Positions 18,415-27,043 of a DNA stretch of 64,000 nucleotides are shown here, piece after piece. How positions within the stretch are numbered: the first letter of the stretch is position 1; each line of letters starts with the position of its first letter. The stretch comes from Hydrogenimonas cancrithermarum (GTDB lineage: Bacteria > Campylobacterota > Campylobacteria > Campylobacterales > Hydrogenimonadaceae). The stretch covers positions 944,501 through 1,008,500 of the forward strand of contig NZ_AP027370.1 of NCBI RefSeq assembly GCF_030296055.1, given 5' to 3'. A program made the position numbers and the translations under genes. The notes beneath the pieces are model-generated. The model searched no databases. It saw nothing but the letters and a program-made list of their open reading frames with translations, and had not been told where the DNA came from.

Positions 18415-19399
18415 GTGGCATCGGCAAGACGCCGTTTTGATGGCATTCCCTCACGCCGGAACCGACTGGGCGAAGGATTTGAAGGGCGCATTGACCCCAT
18501 TCGTCCGCATCGCCAGCTCCATCGCCTACAACGAACCTCTCATCATCGTCTGCGACGATGCCGAAAAGACCAAACAGCTCTTTTGTGAAATCCGAAACAT
18601 CACCTTCGTCGAACTCCCGACCAACGACACCTGGGCGAGAGACTTCGGCCCCATCACCGTCTATATCGACGGCAAACGGAAATTTCTCGACTTCACCTTC
18701 AACGCCTGGGGTGGGAAATTTGAAAGCGCTCTCGACAATGCCGTCACCAGAGAGCTCGTCGAAAAGGGCTACCTCTACGGCGACTACGAGAAAGTCGACT
18801 TCGTTCTCGAAGGCGGCTCGGTCGAAAGCGACGGCAAAGGAACGCTGCTGACGACATCCAGATGCCTTCTGAACCCGAACCGCAATCCCCACATGAACAA
18901 AGCGCAGATCGAAGACTTTTTGAAAGAGAAACTCTGCCTGAAGCGCATTCTTTGGCTCGATTACGGCGAACTCGAAGGGGACGACACCGACGCACATATC
19001 GATACGCTGGCACGTTTCGTCGACGAACGGACGATCGCCTACGTCGCCTGCAACGACCCGGAAGATTCCCATTACGAGGAGCTAAAAAAGATGGAGGAAC
19101 AGCTGAAAAGCTTCCGCACACCCGACGGCGAACCCTACCGTCTCGTCCCGCTGCCGCTTCCCTCACCCAAATATAAAGAGGGGCGGCGCCTCCCCGCGAC
19201 CTATGCCAACTTTCTCATTACCAACCATGCTGTTCTGCTGCCGGTTTACAATGACGAGAAAGACAAAGAGATTACGGAACTTTTCAAAGGGCTTTTCCCC
19301 ATGCGGGAGATTATCCCGATAGACTGTTCGAAGCTTATAGAAGAGGGAGGGAGCCTCCACTGTGTCACGATGCAGATCCCTTCCTTTTTTGAAGAATAG
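18389..19399 (+). CDS. aguA: Agmatine deiminase (PAD-family)
   Basis: A 336-residue cytoplasmic enzyme that hydrolyses agmatine to N-carbamoylputrescine and ammonia. PAD-family motifs are present: TNDTWARDFGPI, the FNAWGGKF turn, LEGGSVESDGKG and the C-terminal nucleophile cysteine in EEGGSLHCVTMQIP. Of two in-frame ATGs nine bases apart, the second has AAAGGA at proper spacing and was chosen. The next pathway enzyme, N-carbamoylputrescine amidase, is encoded 0.7 kb downstream on the same strand, separated by one gene on the other strand. Confidence 0.92.
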   Translation: MTACTFPTEWHRQDAVLMAFPHAGTDWAKDLKGALTPFVRIASSIAYNEPLIIVCDDAEKTKQLFCEIRNITFVELPTNDTWARDFGPITVYIDGKRKFLDFTFNAWGGKFESALDNAVTRELVEKGYLYGDYEKVDFVLEGGSVESDGKGTLLTTSRCLLNPNRNPHMNKAQIEDFLKEKLCLKRILWLDYGELEGDDTDAHIDTLARFVDERTIAYVACNDPEDSHYEELKKMEEQLKSFRTPDGEPYRLVPLPLPSPKYKEGRRLPATYANFLITNHAVLLPVYNDEKDKEITELFKGLFPMREIIPIDCSKLIEEGGSLHCVTMQIPSFFEE

Positions 19400-19429
19400 A
19401 AGAATAGATTCTATACTATAGTTTTACTC

Positions 19430-19855
19430 TCATGTCGGGCCGTCGGTCCCTTCCGATGGAGGAGGGGTCCCGTCGGAACCGCCTTCGTCGGCAGCCGGCG
19501 CGGAACCATCGCTATCCTCGACCACGTTGACATACCCTACAGCGGTATGAAAATCGTTCTTCAGAAGATCCCAGCCCCCCGTCAACGCCACGCCGTCGAA
19601 CAGATAACCGACACTTGCGTCGAGTCCGAACTTCTTGGCCGGTGCCCAGGGGTAATAGGTGGCGCCTCCGGCGGCGATCACCTTGTTCTTTTCGTTGTTC
19701 GAAAGCACTTTGACGGTAAAACCGATATCGCCTCCTTCTATATTGTACGCGACACCAAACATCGCGGCAGGCCCTGCATAGGCTGCCGTCACGGCGATTA
19801 CCGATCCTGCGGCGATCATCCGCTTCAGACGGCGCCATCCATATAACTTTTTCAT
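19430..19855 (-). CDS. Small exported protein with beta-rich body and acidic Pro/Gly tail
   Basis: A 141-residue protein with a signal peptide (MKKLYGWRRLKRMIAAGSVIAVTAAYA) and a body of short amphipathic strands (AAMFGVAYNIEGGDIGFTVKVLS, FGLDASVGYLFDGVALTGGWDL, FHTAVGYVNVVED), resembling half of a small outer-membrane barrel. The last about 25 residues are Asp/Gly/Ser/Pro-rich (DEGGSDGTPPPSEGTDGPT), which is unlike a barrel end because there is no terminal aromatic residue. The frame is open upstream, but the signal peptide sets this start. It sits between the two putrescine genes on the opposite strand. Confidence 0.65.
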   Translation of the reverse strand: MKKLYGWRRLKRMIAAGSVIAVTAAYAGPAAMFGVAYNIEGGDIGFTVKVLSNNEKNKVIAAGGATYYPWAPAKKFGLDASVGYLFDGVALTGGWDLLKNDFHTAVGYVNVVEDSDGSAPAADEGGSDGTPPPSEGTDGPT

Positions 19856-20073
19856 AGGGGAACCTTTCCCTTTATAAAGACGAATATGTCGTTTCATCTT
19901 TCTTTGGCCTAAGCCATCCGTATATGTACTGTTCCAACATATACAACAGGTATCCAACTTCATTATCACGCTTATCGCATAAATACTTACTTAATACATA
20001 GGTATAGTTTCGGATATAATTATCTTTATTAAACAAAATATTATTTTGTTTTTCTTCGCCGTCCGAACTTTGC

Positions 20074-20079
20074 TATACT
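20074..20079 (+). promoter_or_regulatory. Extended -10 promoter of the N-carbamoylputrescine amidase gene
   Basis: TGC-TATACT forms an extended -10 element 45 bp before the ATG in a very AT-rich gap. No convincing -35 is seen. Confidence 0.5.
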
Positions 20080-20123
20080 TTGCAATTAAAACTCCGAACG
20101 TGGCTTCGGCTGAAAGGAGATGG

Positions 20124-20996
20124 ATGAAAAGTGCGCTGATCCAGCAGCGATGGACCGGTACGAAAGAGACGATGCGACGCCGCTCATGCGATTTGATCGC
20201 TGAAGCGAGCGAAGATGGTGCCGAACTTGTTGTCCTTCAGGAGCTTCATCAGGGCCCCTACTTTTGCCAATATGAAAATACTGGTCTGTTCGACCTGGCG
20301 GAAGATTTCGAAAACGATCTTTCGTTTTGGAGTGAAGTAGCGAAAACCGACCGTGTCGTTCTCGTCACCTCGTTGTTCGAAAAACGTGCCCCGGGGCTCT
20401 ACCACAATACGGCGGTCGTTTTTGAAAAAGATGGCTCCATCGCTGGAAAATATCGGAAAATGCATATCCCCGACGATCCGGGTTTCTACGAAAAGTTCTA
20501 TTTCACTCCCGGTGATCTCGGATTCGAACCCATCGATACCTCCGTCGGACGCCTCGGTGTTCTGGTCTGCTGGGACCAGTGGTATCCCGAAGCCGCCAGG
20601 CTCATGGCACTCAAAGGTGCGGAACTCCTCATCTATCCCACAGCGATAGGTTGGTTCGACGAAGACCCCGAAGAGGAGAAAAAACGCCAGCTCGACGCAT
20701 GGGTTACCGTTCAGCGCGGCCATGCCGTCGCCAACGGCCTGCCGCTCATCGCCGTCAACCGCACGGGATTGGAAAAAGACGAAAGCGGTGTACTGAAGGG
20801 GATCCGTTTCTGGGGTACAAGTTTCGTCTGTGGGCCACAGGGAGAGTTGCTGGCAACCGCGGCAACCGACAAGGAAGAGATACTCTACTGCGACATCGAC
20901 CTGAAACGGTCGGAAGAGGTTCGGCGATGGTGGCCTTTCCTGCGTGATCGCCGCATCGACGCCTACGAAGGGCTGCTCAAACGCTTTATCGACTGA
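20124..20996 (+). CDS. aguB: N-carbamoylputrescine amidase
   Basis: A 290-residue nitrilase-superfamily enzyme that converts N-carbamoylputrescine to putrescine, carbon dioxide and ammonia. The catalytic triad is visible: glutamate in VVLQELHQGPYF, lysine in YRKMHIPDDPGF and cysteine in VLVCWDQWYPEAAR. The KMHIPDDPGFYEKFYFTPGD block is typical of the N-carbamoylputrescine group. The frame is open 26 codons upstream, but GAAAGGAG before MKSALIQQ fixes the start. With aguA it completes the agmatine route to putrescine. Its stop overlaps that of the convergent NUDIX gene by 11 bp. Confidence 0.93.
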   Translation: MKSALIQQRWTGTKETMRRRSCDLIAEASEDGAELVVLQELHQGPYFCQYENTGLFDLAEDFENDLSFWSEVAKTDRVVLVTSLFEKRAPGLYHNTAVVFEKDGSIAGKYRKMHIPDDPGFYEKFYFTPGDLGFEPIDTSVGRLGVLVCWDQWYPEAARLMALKGAELLIYPTAIGWFDEDPEEEKKRQLDAWVTVQRGHAVANGLPLIAVNRTGLEKDESGVLKGIRFWGTSFVCGPQGELLATAATDKEEILYCDIDLKRSEEVRRWWPFLRDRRIDAYEGLLKRFID

Positions 20997-21546
20997 AGCG
21001 GTCGAAAAACCACATGAACGCGAACAGAAGCCCGGGCGTCTTGACGATCGTTTCATCGAACATGAAACGCCGGGCCTCGCTCAACGGCAGCTCGATCACT
21101 TCGATCTGCTCCATCTCGATGCCGCCTCCATCACCCCTCTTCATCGTTTCGTCCACTTCGGCAAAGTAGAGCGTCTGTTTCGATCCGGCAAAGCCGACCG
21201 ATGTGTAAAATGCCGTCACCTTTTCGATCGATTCGAGCGGGACGTCGTAACCACACTCCTCCTCAATCTCCTCCTTTGCAATCTGCAGCAGCGAACTCTC
21301 TTTGTCGACGATTCCGGCACAGAGTTCATAGGTGTGGCCATCGCCATTTTGCAGATAGACCGCCGGTCTAAACTGCTTGACGAGAATGAAAGCATCTTTC
21401 GTTTTATGATAGATCAAAATCGCGACACTGTCATGGGCGCGAATCACCTCCCAGCACTTTTCGACCCCCTCTTGCGTGTAACGCACCAGTGCCGGTCTTA
21501 CGAAATGTGACTCCTCCAACGGTTCGATACGGAAATTTTCGATCAT
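20986..21546 (-). CDS. NUDIX hydrolase, ADP-ribose/UDP-sugar pyrophosphatase type
   Basis: A 186-residue cytoplasmic NUDIX enzyme. The NUDIX box is GIVDKESSLLQIAKEEIEEECGY, with Glu where most family members have Arg before the EExxEE core. The segment YTSVGFAGSKQTLYFAEV resembles the NUDT14/UDP-glucose pyrophosphatase branch, so nucleoside diphosphate sugars are likely substrates. Its start overlaps the stop of the upstream M23 endopeptidase gene by 4 bp, so the two are co-transcribed. Confidence 0.85.
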   Translation of the reverse strand: MIENFRIEPLEESHFVRPALVRYTQEGVEKCWEVIRAHDSVAILIYHKTKDAFILVKQFRPAVYLQNGDGHTYELCAGIVDKESSLLQIAKEEIEEECGYDVPLESIEKVTAFYTSVGFAGSKQTLYFAEVDETMKRGDGGGIEMEQIEVIELPLSEARRFMFDETIVKTPGLLFAFMWFFDRFSR

Positions 21547-22730
21547 CCGCCGACACTCGCATTTTCATCGATACAGTAGTCGGTTTTGGAAAGATCGTCC
21601 AGCCGTACCGGGCACGCTTTCGTTTCGACCGCTTTTTGCAGCTTCTCTTTCATGATCTTCGCATAATGCAGGAACTCTTTTCTCGTCTTGCCGTAAATCG
21701 TCTTTTTGGTCACTTTGATCACGCCCAACGGGTTGATTGGACGGCCGTTTTTGTAAAGACCGAAGTGCAGATGGGGTCCGGTACTCATACCGGTCGAGCC
21801 GATATAGCCGATCACTTGGCCCTTTTTGACATATTTGCCGCGCCGCATACCGCGACGAAACTTGTGCATATGGGCATAGAGTGTCATGAAGCCATCTCTG
21901 TGGCGGATCTTGATGACGTTGCCATAGCCACCGAGCCGCCCCGCAAAGATAATGCGTCCATCCGCCGCCGCATAGATCGGCGTTCCTGTCCTGCCGCCGA
22001 AATCGACTCCGAGGTGGGCACGGTAGCGATGCAAAACCGGATGCCAGCGCCTGAGCGTGAAACGGGAAGTGATTCGAACGTGGTTGACCGGCTTTCTAAA
22101 AAGAAACCCCTCGACTTCACGCCCTTTTTCGTCGTAATAACGCTCTTTGAAACGGAAAAGGTAGGTCGGCTTTTTACGCTTTTCGATCATCGCCGCTTCG
22201 ATCGTCGGAAGCCCGTAAGGGTGCCCAAGCCGCAGTTTCTCCTTGTAGACCACCGCGACCATATCCCCTTTACGAAGCCGTGTGAAATCGAAACTGTTTT
22301 TGAACGCATCGACGAAAGCGTACGCCAGAAGCCTGTTGTTCGTGGCTTTGATGATATCCTGGTAGGGAGAGCGTTCGATCGGAAGAGCGAAGATATCGGT
22401 AATCTCTTCATATGCAACGGGGATCATTTCGAATCGGTAGCCGTCGCCGTCGCGTACAAGATGAATCTGAAGCTCTTCGTTGATTGGAATCAACACCTGC
22501 TCGATCGTCGAACCGTTGTCGTCGGTCATCGTATAGTAGGTGACGCCTGCACGGATCTCCTCGCAAAGCTCCTTGTCCTCTTTGTCGAGGTTCCAGTAGA
22601 TCGACTGTGGCATGCCGTGATGCTCGAGGAAGTGCAGAAAGCTTTCCCCCTGCGGCCACGGCGCCTTCTGGACAATGGAAGCCTGCAGAAACGAGGCCAA
22701 AAAAAAGATAAGAAATAAAAATGTTCTCAT
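21543..22730 (-). CDS. M23 peptidoglycan endopeptidase, Csd3/Pgp3-like
   Basis: A 395-residue exported metallopeptidase with a signal peptide (MRTFLFLIFFLASFLQAS). The N-terminal half is the long non-catalytic region typical of Helicobacter Csd3/HdpA and Campylobacter Pgp3, including LRKGDMVAVVYKEKLRLG. The C-terminal M23 domain has HLGVDFGGRTGTPIYAAADG, MTLYAHM and TGPHLHFGLYKNGRPINP with the LytM zinc ligands. In those relatives the enzyme trims DD-crosslinks and shapes the cell. Orthology with csd3 is inferred from layout. Confidence 0.85.
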   Translation of the reverse strand: MRTFLFLIFFLASFLQASIVQKAPWPQGESFLHFLEHHGMPQSIYWNLDKEDKELCEEIRAGVTYYTMTDDNGSTIEQVLIPINEELQIHLVRDGDGYRFEMIPVAYEEITDIFALPIERSPYQDIIKATNNRLLAYAFVDAFKNSFDFTRLRKGDMVAVVYKEKLRLGHPYGLPTIEAAMIEKRKKPTYLFRFKERYYDEKGREVEGFLFRKPVNHVRITSRFTLRRWHPVLHRYRAHLGVDFGGRTGTPIYAAADGRIIFAGRLGGYGNVIKIRHRDGFMTLYAHMHKFRRGMRRGKYVKKGQVIGYIGSTGMSTGPHLHFGLYKNGRPINPLGVIKVTKKTIYGKTRKEFLHYAKIMKEKLQKAVETKACPVRLDDLSKTDYCIDENASVGG

Positions 22731-22810
22731 TGAGATTGCAATCGCTTAATTCAAAATAGCTTGTATTTTACTCGAAAGCGCGTTAAAGAGGCTTTAAAAG
22801 TTGGTTTGAG

Positions 22811-22816
22811 TATAAT
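22811..22816 (+). promoter_or_regulatory. -10 element of the pgbA-like/glcD operon
   Basis: A perfect TATAAT lies 35 bp before the start of the PgbA-like gene, within the divergent gap to the M23 gene. Confidence 0.55.
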
Positions 22817-22850
22817 CAACCCAACTTCTACAACCAAGGATTTCGATTCC

Positions 22851-23567
22851 ATGATACGCCTTTTTCTCTCTTTTCTCCTCTTCGTTCTAACGCTCGGTGC
22901 CGCGGAGGGTCCACGTAGTGTGACGGCGACTCTGCAAAATGTCGACAAAGAATATGCCACGATCGACATCGGAAACCTTCCAATCGGTGCAAGCGGAATC
23001 GTCATCCACCGCTATAACGATAGCCATCGCGCTATCGTCGCATCGGCTGCGATCACCGCCAGTGACGCAAGCGGTACGAAGATCCATTTGCTCCCCTATC
23101 ACGGTCTCGTGCAACCCAAGCTTCCGACGATCAAAACGAAACCGCAAAACGGCGATACGGTCATTCTCGGATATCTTTACGACCGTGTCCTGCCGATCGT
23201 CCCCAATCAAAAATCGTTGGAAAAAGCGAAAGCCGAATTTCCCCATTTGACACTCGTTCACCCCGACCTTTTCGCCGCCGAACTCTCCAAAGTCAAAGAG
23301 CCGCTACCCCGCAAGCGCCATTTTCGGCGCATGTGTGAAAAGATGCATCTGGGCCTGGTGATGTTCATGTTCCAAGACGGCACCGACTTCATCGATTGCA
23401 TCAGCTGGAAAAAGGTTGGCCATGCCGATGTCGCATCGGTCGACGAAAAAGAGTTCAAAGCTCCTTTCTTCCACCGTTTCGAATCGATTCCGAGCGCCTT
23501 TTTCGACTGGAGCGACTACACGATGAACGATTTCGACAGATACTACAAAAAAGTGGAGAAGAAGTGA
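22851..23567 (+). CDS. PgbA-like protein (plasminogen-binding N-terminal domain family)
   Basis: A 238-residue exported protein with a signal peptide (MIRLFLSFLLFVLTLGAAEG). The mature part begins with strands carrying VDKEYATIDIGNLPIGASGIVIHRY, which resembles the N-terminal domain of Helicobacter PgbA/PgbB, followed by DRVLPIVPNQKSLEKAKAEFPHLTLVHPDLFAAEL. The lysine-rich C-terminal tail implicated in plasminogen binding in Helicobacter is reduced here to YYKKVEKK, so the ancestral role is probably something else. The stop overlaps the glcD start (TGATG). The frame is open 30 codons upstream but CAAGGA supports this start. Confidence 0.75.
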   Translation: MIRLFLSFLLFVLTLGAAEGPRSVTATLQNVDKEYATIDIGNLPIGASGIVIHRYNDSHRAIVASAAITASDASGTKIHLLPYHGLVQPKLPTIKTKPQNGDTVILGYLYDRVLPIVPNQKSLEKAKAEFPHLTLVHPDLFAAELSKVKEPLPRKRHFRRMCEKMHLGLVMFMFQDGTDFIDCISWKKVGHADVASVDEKEFKAPFFHRFESIPSAFFDWSDYTMNDFDRYYKKVEKK

Positions 23568-24949
23568 TGATAGATGCCAAACATATCGAAGCGCTGAAAA
23601 CTTTTGTCGGAAATGAAAACGTCTACCACGACAAAGCCCACATGATCGCCTACTCCTACGATGCGACCCGGGAGCGATACGAACCCGATGCCGTCGTCTT
23701 TCCACGCGACGAAGCGGATGTGAGTGCCATACTCAGATACTGCAACGAACACAGGATTTCCATCGTCCCGCGCGGTGCGGGAAGCGGCTTCACCGGCGGT
23801 GCACTTCCAGCCAAGGGCGGCATTGTCCTGGCACTCGAGAAACATATGAACAAGATTCTCGAAATCGACATGGACAACATGGTCGCCGTCGTACAGCCCG
23901 GCGTCATCAACATGGACCTGCAAAAAGCGGTCGAAGCGAAGGGGCTCTTCTATCCGCCCGATCCGGCGAGTCAGGAGTACTCTACGATCGGCGGCAACGT
24001 CAGCGAAAACGCAGGCGGTATGCGGGCGGCAAAATACGGAATCACCAAAGACTATGTCATGGCGATCCGTGCCGTACGTCCGGGCGGCGACATCATCCGC
24101 GCCGGTAAAAAGACGATCAAAGATGTCGCCGGCTACAACATCGCCGGCATCCTGATCGCCAGCGAAGGGACGCTCGCCGTCATCACCGAAATCACCCTCA
24201 AACTGATCGCCAAACCGAAGCTCAAAAAGACGGCGATGGGCATCTTCCCGAGCGTCGAACGGGCGATGGAGGCGGTCTACAAAACGATGGCCAGTGGCGT
24301 CACGCCGGTGGCGATGGAGTTTCTCGACAACCTGACGATCCGTGCCGTCGAAGAGAAGTTCCACAAAGGGCTTCCGACTGAAGCGGGGGCGATCCTCATC
24401 ACCGATGTCGACGGCAATCTGCCCGAAGAGATCGACTACCAGATGGAGGTGATCGAACGGGTCTTTATGGAAAACGGCTGCATGGAGTTCAAAAAGGCAC
24501 GCAACGAAGAGGAGTCGGCCGACCTCTGGTTCGCCCGCCGAAACGCCAGCCAGTCGATCACGATCTACGGCAGCAAAAAGATCAACGAAGATATCACGGT
24601 TCCACGTTCTGTACTGCCGGAACTTCTGCGCCGCATCGACGACGTTGCACTCAGATACAAGGTCAAAGTCCCCTGCTTCGGCCATACCGGTGACGGCAAC
24701 GTCCACACCAACGTCATGGTCGACGGCAGCGATCCGAAGCAACTCGAAATCGGCCACAAGGCGATCGAAGAGATCTTCCGCATCACCGTCGAGCTGGGCG
24801 GCACCCTCAGCGGAGAACACGGCATCGGCCTCTCCAAAGCACCTTTCATGCATCTCGCCTTCACCGAAGAGGAGATGAACCTTTTTCGGGACATCAAACG
24901 TGCCTTCGATCCAAACAATATCCTCAACCCCGGTAAAATGGCGCTTTGA
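23567..24949 (+). CDS. glcD: FAD-linked glycolate/D-lactate oxidase subunit
   Basis: A 460-residue FAD enzyme of the vanillyl-alcohol oxidase family. The FAD-binding half has PRGAGSGFTGGALPAKGGIVLAL and the pyrophosphate segment PASQEYSTIGGNVSENAGGMRAAKYG; the substrate half ends with PCFGHTGDGNVHTNV and GTLSGEHGIGLSKAPF, typical of GlcD/D-lactate dehydrogenases. It is normally partnered with an Fe-S subunit (GlcE/F), not found adjacent here. The start overlaps the PgbA-like stop. Substrate choice (glycolate or D-lactate) cannot be read from sequence. Confidence 0.9.
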   Translation: MIDAKHIEALKTFVGNENVYHDKAHMIAYSYDATRERYEPDAVVFPRDEADVSAILRYCNEHRISIVPRGAGSGFTGGALPAKGGIVLALEKHMNKILEIDMDNMVAVVQPGVINMDLQKAVEAKGLFYPPDPASQEYSTIGGNVSENAGGMRAAKYGITKDYVMAIRAVRPGGDIIRAGKKTIKDVAGYNIAGILIASEGTLAVITEITLKLIAKPKLKKTAMGIFPSVERAMEAVYKTMASGVTPVAMEFLDNLTIRAVEEKFHKGLPTEAGAILITDVDGNLPEEIDYQMEVIERVFMENGCMEFKKARNEEESADLWFARRNASQSITIYGSKKINEDITVPRSVLPELLRRIDDVALRYKVKVPCFGHTGDGNVHTNVMVDGSDPKQLEIGHKAIEEIFRITVELGGTLSGEHGIGLSKAPFMHLAFTEEEMNLFRDIKRAFDPNNILNPGKMAL

Positions 24950-24997
24950 CGATTCCAGGAGAGGATGCATCCTCTCCAACTATGCTAAAATAACCGC

Positions 24998-25891
24998 ATG
25001 CGACATAAAACCGAACGACTCATCAAAACCATCTACTGCAACCTCAAACGCTTTTACGATCCCGATATTCCCTACTATGCCGCGAGTCTGAGCTTCTACA
25101 CGATCTTCACCATCATTCCGCTCCTGCTCATCAGTTTTTCGATTATCGTCCGTCTTCCAAACTTCAGCGAACAGTACGAAAAGATCAAATCCTTTATCTT
25201 CTCCAACATCATGCCCGCCTCGCACGACACCGTTGCACAATACATCGATACCTTTTTGGCCAACACCTCGAAACTGGGTGTCATCGGTTTCATCTTCATC
25301 ATGATCGCATCGATCCTCTTCTTTCAAAACTACGAATATATCGTTGGGAAAATTTTCAAATCGAAGCAAAAGGGGTTCTGGAACGCGCTGACGACCTACT
25401 GGACGCTCATTACTCTGGGCCCCATGGGGCTGGCGGCCTCGATCTACCTTTCGGTCAAAATTCAGCAGCTTCTGAACCAGTCGAGTTACACCAACAGCAT
25501 CGATTTTCTTGCACTCTTTCCCTACCTCATCATCTGGATGCTCTTTTTCGTCACCTACAAAATCTCGACCACCGTCGTCATCAAGTTCAAAGCGGCACTC
25601 ATCTCATCCTTTTTCGCGTCGCTCATCTGGTACATCGGCAAAAACCTTTTCATCTACTACACGGTTCACAACAAAACCTACGCCACCATCTACGGATCGT
25701 TCAGTACATTGCTCTTTTTTATGCTGTGGATCTATGTTTCATGGATCATTTTCCTCTACGGCCAAAAACTATGCTATCTGCTGAACCAGGTAAAAGAGCC
25801 ATCCGAGCGAAAGCCCAAACTGCATATAGAGTGCGATACGCCACCGGACGGCGGCGAGCGCAACGGCGAGGAAGAGCGAAAGGAACCATAA
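24998..25891 (+). CDS. YihY/BrkB-family inner-membrane protein
   Basis: A 297-residue integral membrane protein with about six hydrophobic helices. The N-terminal YYAASLSFYTIFTIIPLLLISFS and the C-terminal YATIYGSFSTLLFFMLWIYVSWIIFLYGQKL are the family signatures. It was once misnamed ribonuclease BN; the actual role is unsettled. The polar tail after residue about 265 (EPSERKPKLHIECDTPPDGGERNGEEERKEP) overlaps the 3' end of comEC on the other strand by 123 bp, an unusually long tail-to-tail overlap. Confidence 0.88.
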   Translation: MRHKTERLIKTIYCNLKRFYDPDIPYYAASLSFYTIFTIIPLLLISFSIIVRLPNFSEQYEKIKSFIFSNIMPASHDTVAQYIDTFLANTSKLGVIGFIFIMIASILFFQNYEYIVGKIFKSKQKGFWNALTTYWTLITLGPMGLAASIYLSVKIQQLLNQSSYTNSIDFLALFPYLIIWMLFFVTYKISTTVVIKFKAALISSFFASLIWYIGKNLFIYYTVHNKTYATIYGSFSTLLFFMLWIYVSWIIFLYGQKLCYLLNQVKEPSERKPKLHIECDTPPDGGERNGEEERKEP

Positions 25892-27043
25892 AGGCGTCGT
25901 CACATCTGCGGATGCCCCCGCCTCCGGCCAGTGAAGCAGCGCCACGATCCACCTGTCCGTCACCCCTCCGATACCGAGCAGATGGAGCGCCATCCAAAGC
26001 GGATAGAAGAGCGTGAAAAGCATCGTCAGAAGCGGTGATGCGAACTGATAGAACGAAAAAGTCCCGAAAATCGCGTGAACCACCGGAAGCATCGAAAGAT
26101 AGACCCAGAGATTCAACCCGATAAAAATGGCCCACTTGGGCCACGCCACCGTCCATTTCAAAAAGAGATAGATGAAAAAGACACCGCCGACGGAGAGCCA
26201 GAACCCGATGGAGAGCAGGAGCGCAGGGAAGAGCGCCGTCAGCATGACGACACAAACCCCCAGAAACGTGAACGACAGAAGTTCGATCCCCAACAGCAGC
26301 GCGATCCACCCCACCACGACCATGAAGTAAGCTCGAAGCAGCGACGGCGGCGATCCGGTCAGGAGAAGATAGCCGCCCAGAAAAAGCAGCGTTAACGCTC
26401 CGACGTCCAGAAGCCTGTGCCGCCACGGAAAAAGCCTCTGAAACGGCTTGTAGAGCTGCGAAAGCAGACTGTAGAGAATGAGCCAGAGCAGACCCATGTG
26501 AAATCCGCTCAATGCCAGCAGATGGTTGACACCAAGCAGTGTCACGCGCTCTCTCAAATCCTTCGGGACGGGAAGTGCGAGAAAGAGCGCACCGAAAAGC
26601 TCCCGCATCCATGCCGTTTCATGCTGCTTCGCGATCGTATCGCTCAGCCGCATCCTCAAAGCTTCGGCATGGTGGGTGCGCAAAAGGACGGAGGGGATGT
26701 AGGGTGTCGCGAGATAGTCGGGGAAGGTGACCCTTTTGGGAAAGAGAAGCACCGAAACGTTTTTCCCCTCCAGATTCTCCAACGCTTTTTTCGACGTGGT
26801 ATAGAAGGTGAGCCCCTCCGACGTTTCGAGCTTCAAAACCTCGTAGGTTTTACCCGCCCTCTTTTTGGTGTACTGCATCAGTACGTCGGCATCGGTGAAT
26901 ATCTTTTTTTGAGAGACGAAGAGGGTGTAGTCGTGGTATCGCCATCCGAGCGAAACGGTGAACAGGAGGAGGGAGAGGAGAAGGAACACTCCCCACTCTC
27001 GGCGCCCCTCAATGAGTGCCGGTTTAGATAGGCGGAAGCTCAA
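25769..27043 (-). CDS. ComEC/Rec2-family competence membrane protein (short form)
   Basis: A 424-residue polytopic membrane protein with the Competence domain signature LLGVNHLLALSGFHMGLLWL and LLTGSPPSLLRAYFM. In full-size ComEC an extra C-terminal metallo-hydrolase domain follows; it is missing here, as in other Campylobacterota. The start is uncertain: a TTG near the dnaB stop (chosen) or an ATG 69 bp further upstream inside dnaB are both possible, with no good ribosome-binding site for either. It would move single-stranded DNA through the inner membrane. The prepilin genes 7 kb away could be related functionally. Confidence 0.8.
   Translation of the reverse strand: MSFRLSKPALIEGRREWGVFLLLSLLLFTVSLGWRYHDYTLFVSQKKIFTDADVLMQYTKKRAGKTYEVLKLETSEGLTFYTTSKKALENLEGKNVSVLLFPKRVTFPDYLATPYIPSVLLRTHHAEALRMRLSDTIAKQHETAWMRELFGALFLALPVPKDLRERVTLLGVNHLLALSGFHMGLLWLILYSLLSQLYKPFQRLFPWRHRLLDVGALTLLFLGGYLLLTGSPPSLLRAYFMVVVGWIALLLGIELLSFTFLGVCVVMLTALFPALLLSIGFWLSVGGVFFIYLFLKWTVAWPKWAIFIGLNLWVYLSMLPVVHAIFGTFSFYQFASPLLTMLFTLFYPLWMALHLLGIGGVTDRWIVALLHWPEAGASADVTTPLWFLSLFLAVALAAVRWRIALYMQFGLSLGWLFYLVQQIA

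Noticed and set aside
26075-27031. Plus-strand frames opposite comEC, rich in Lys/Glu/Gln
   Set aside because: Antisense of hydrophobic membrane segments; no motif.
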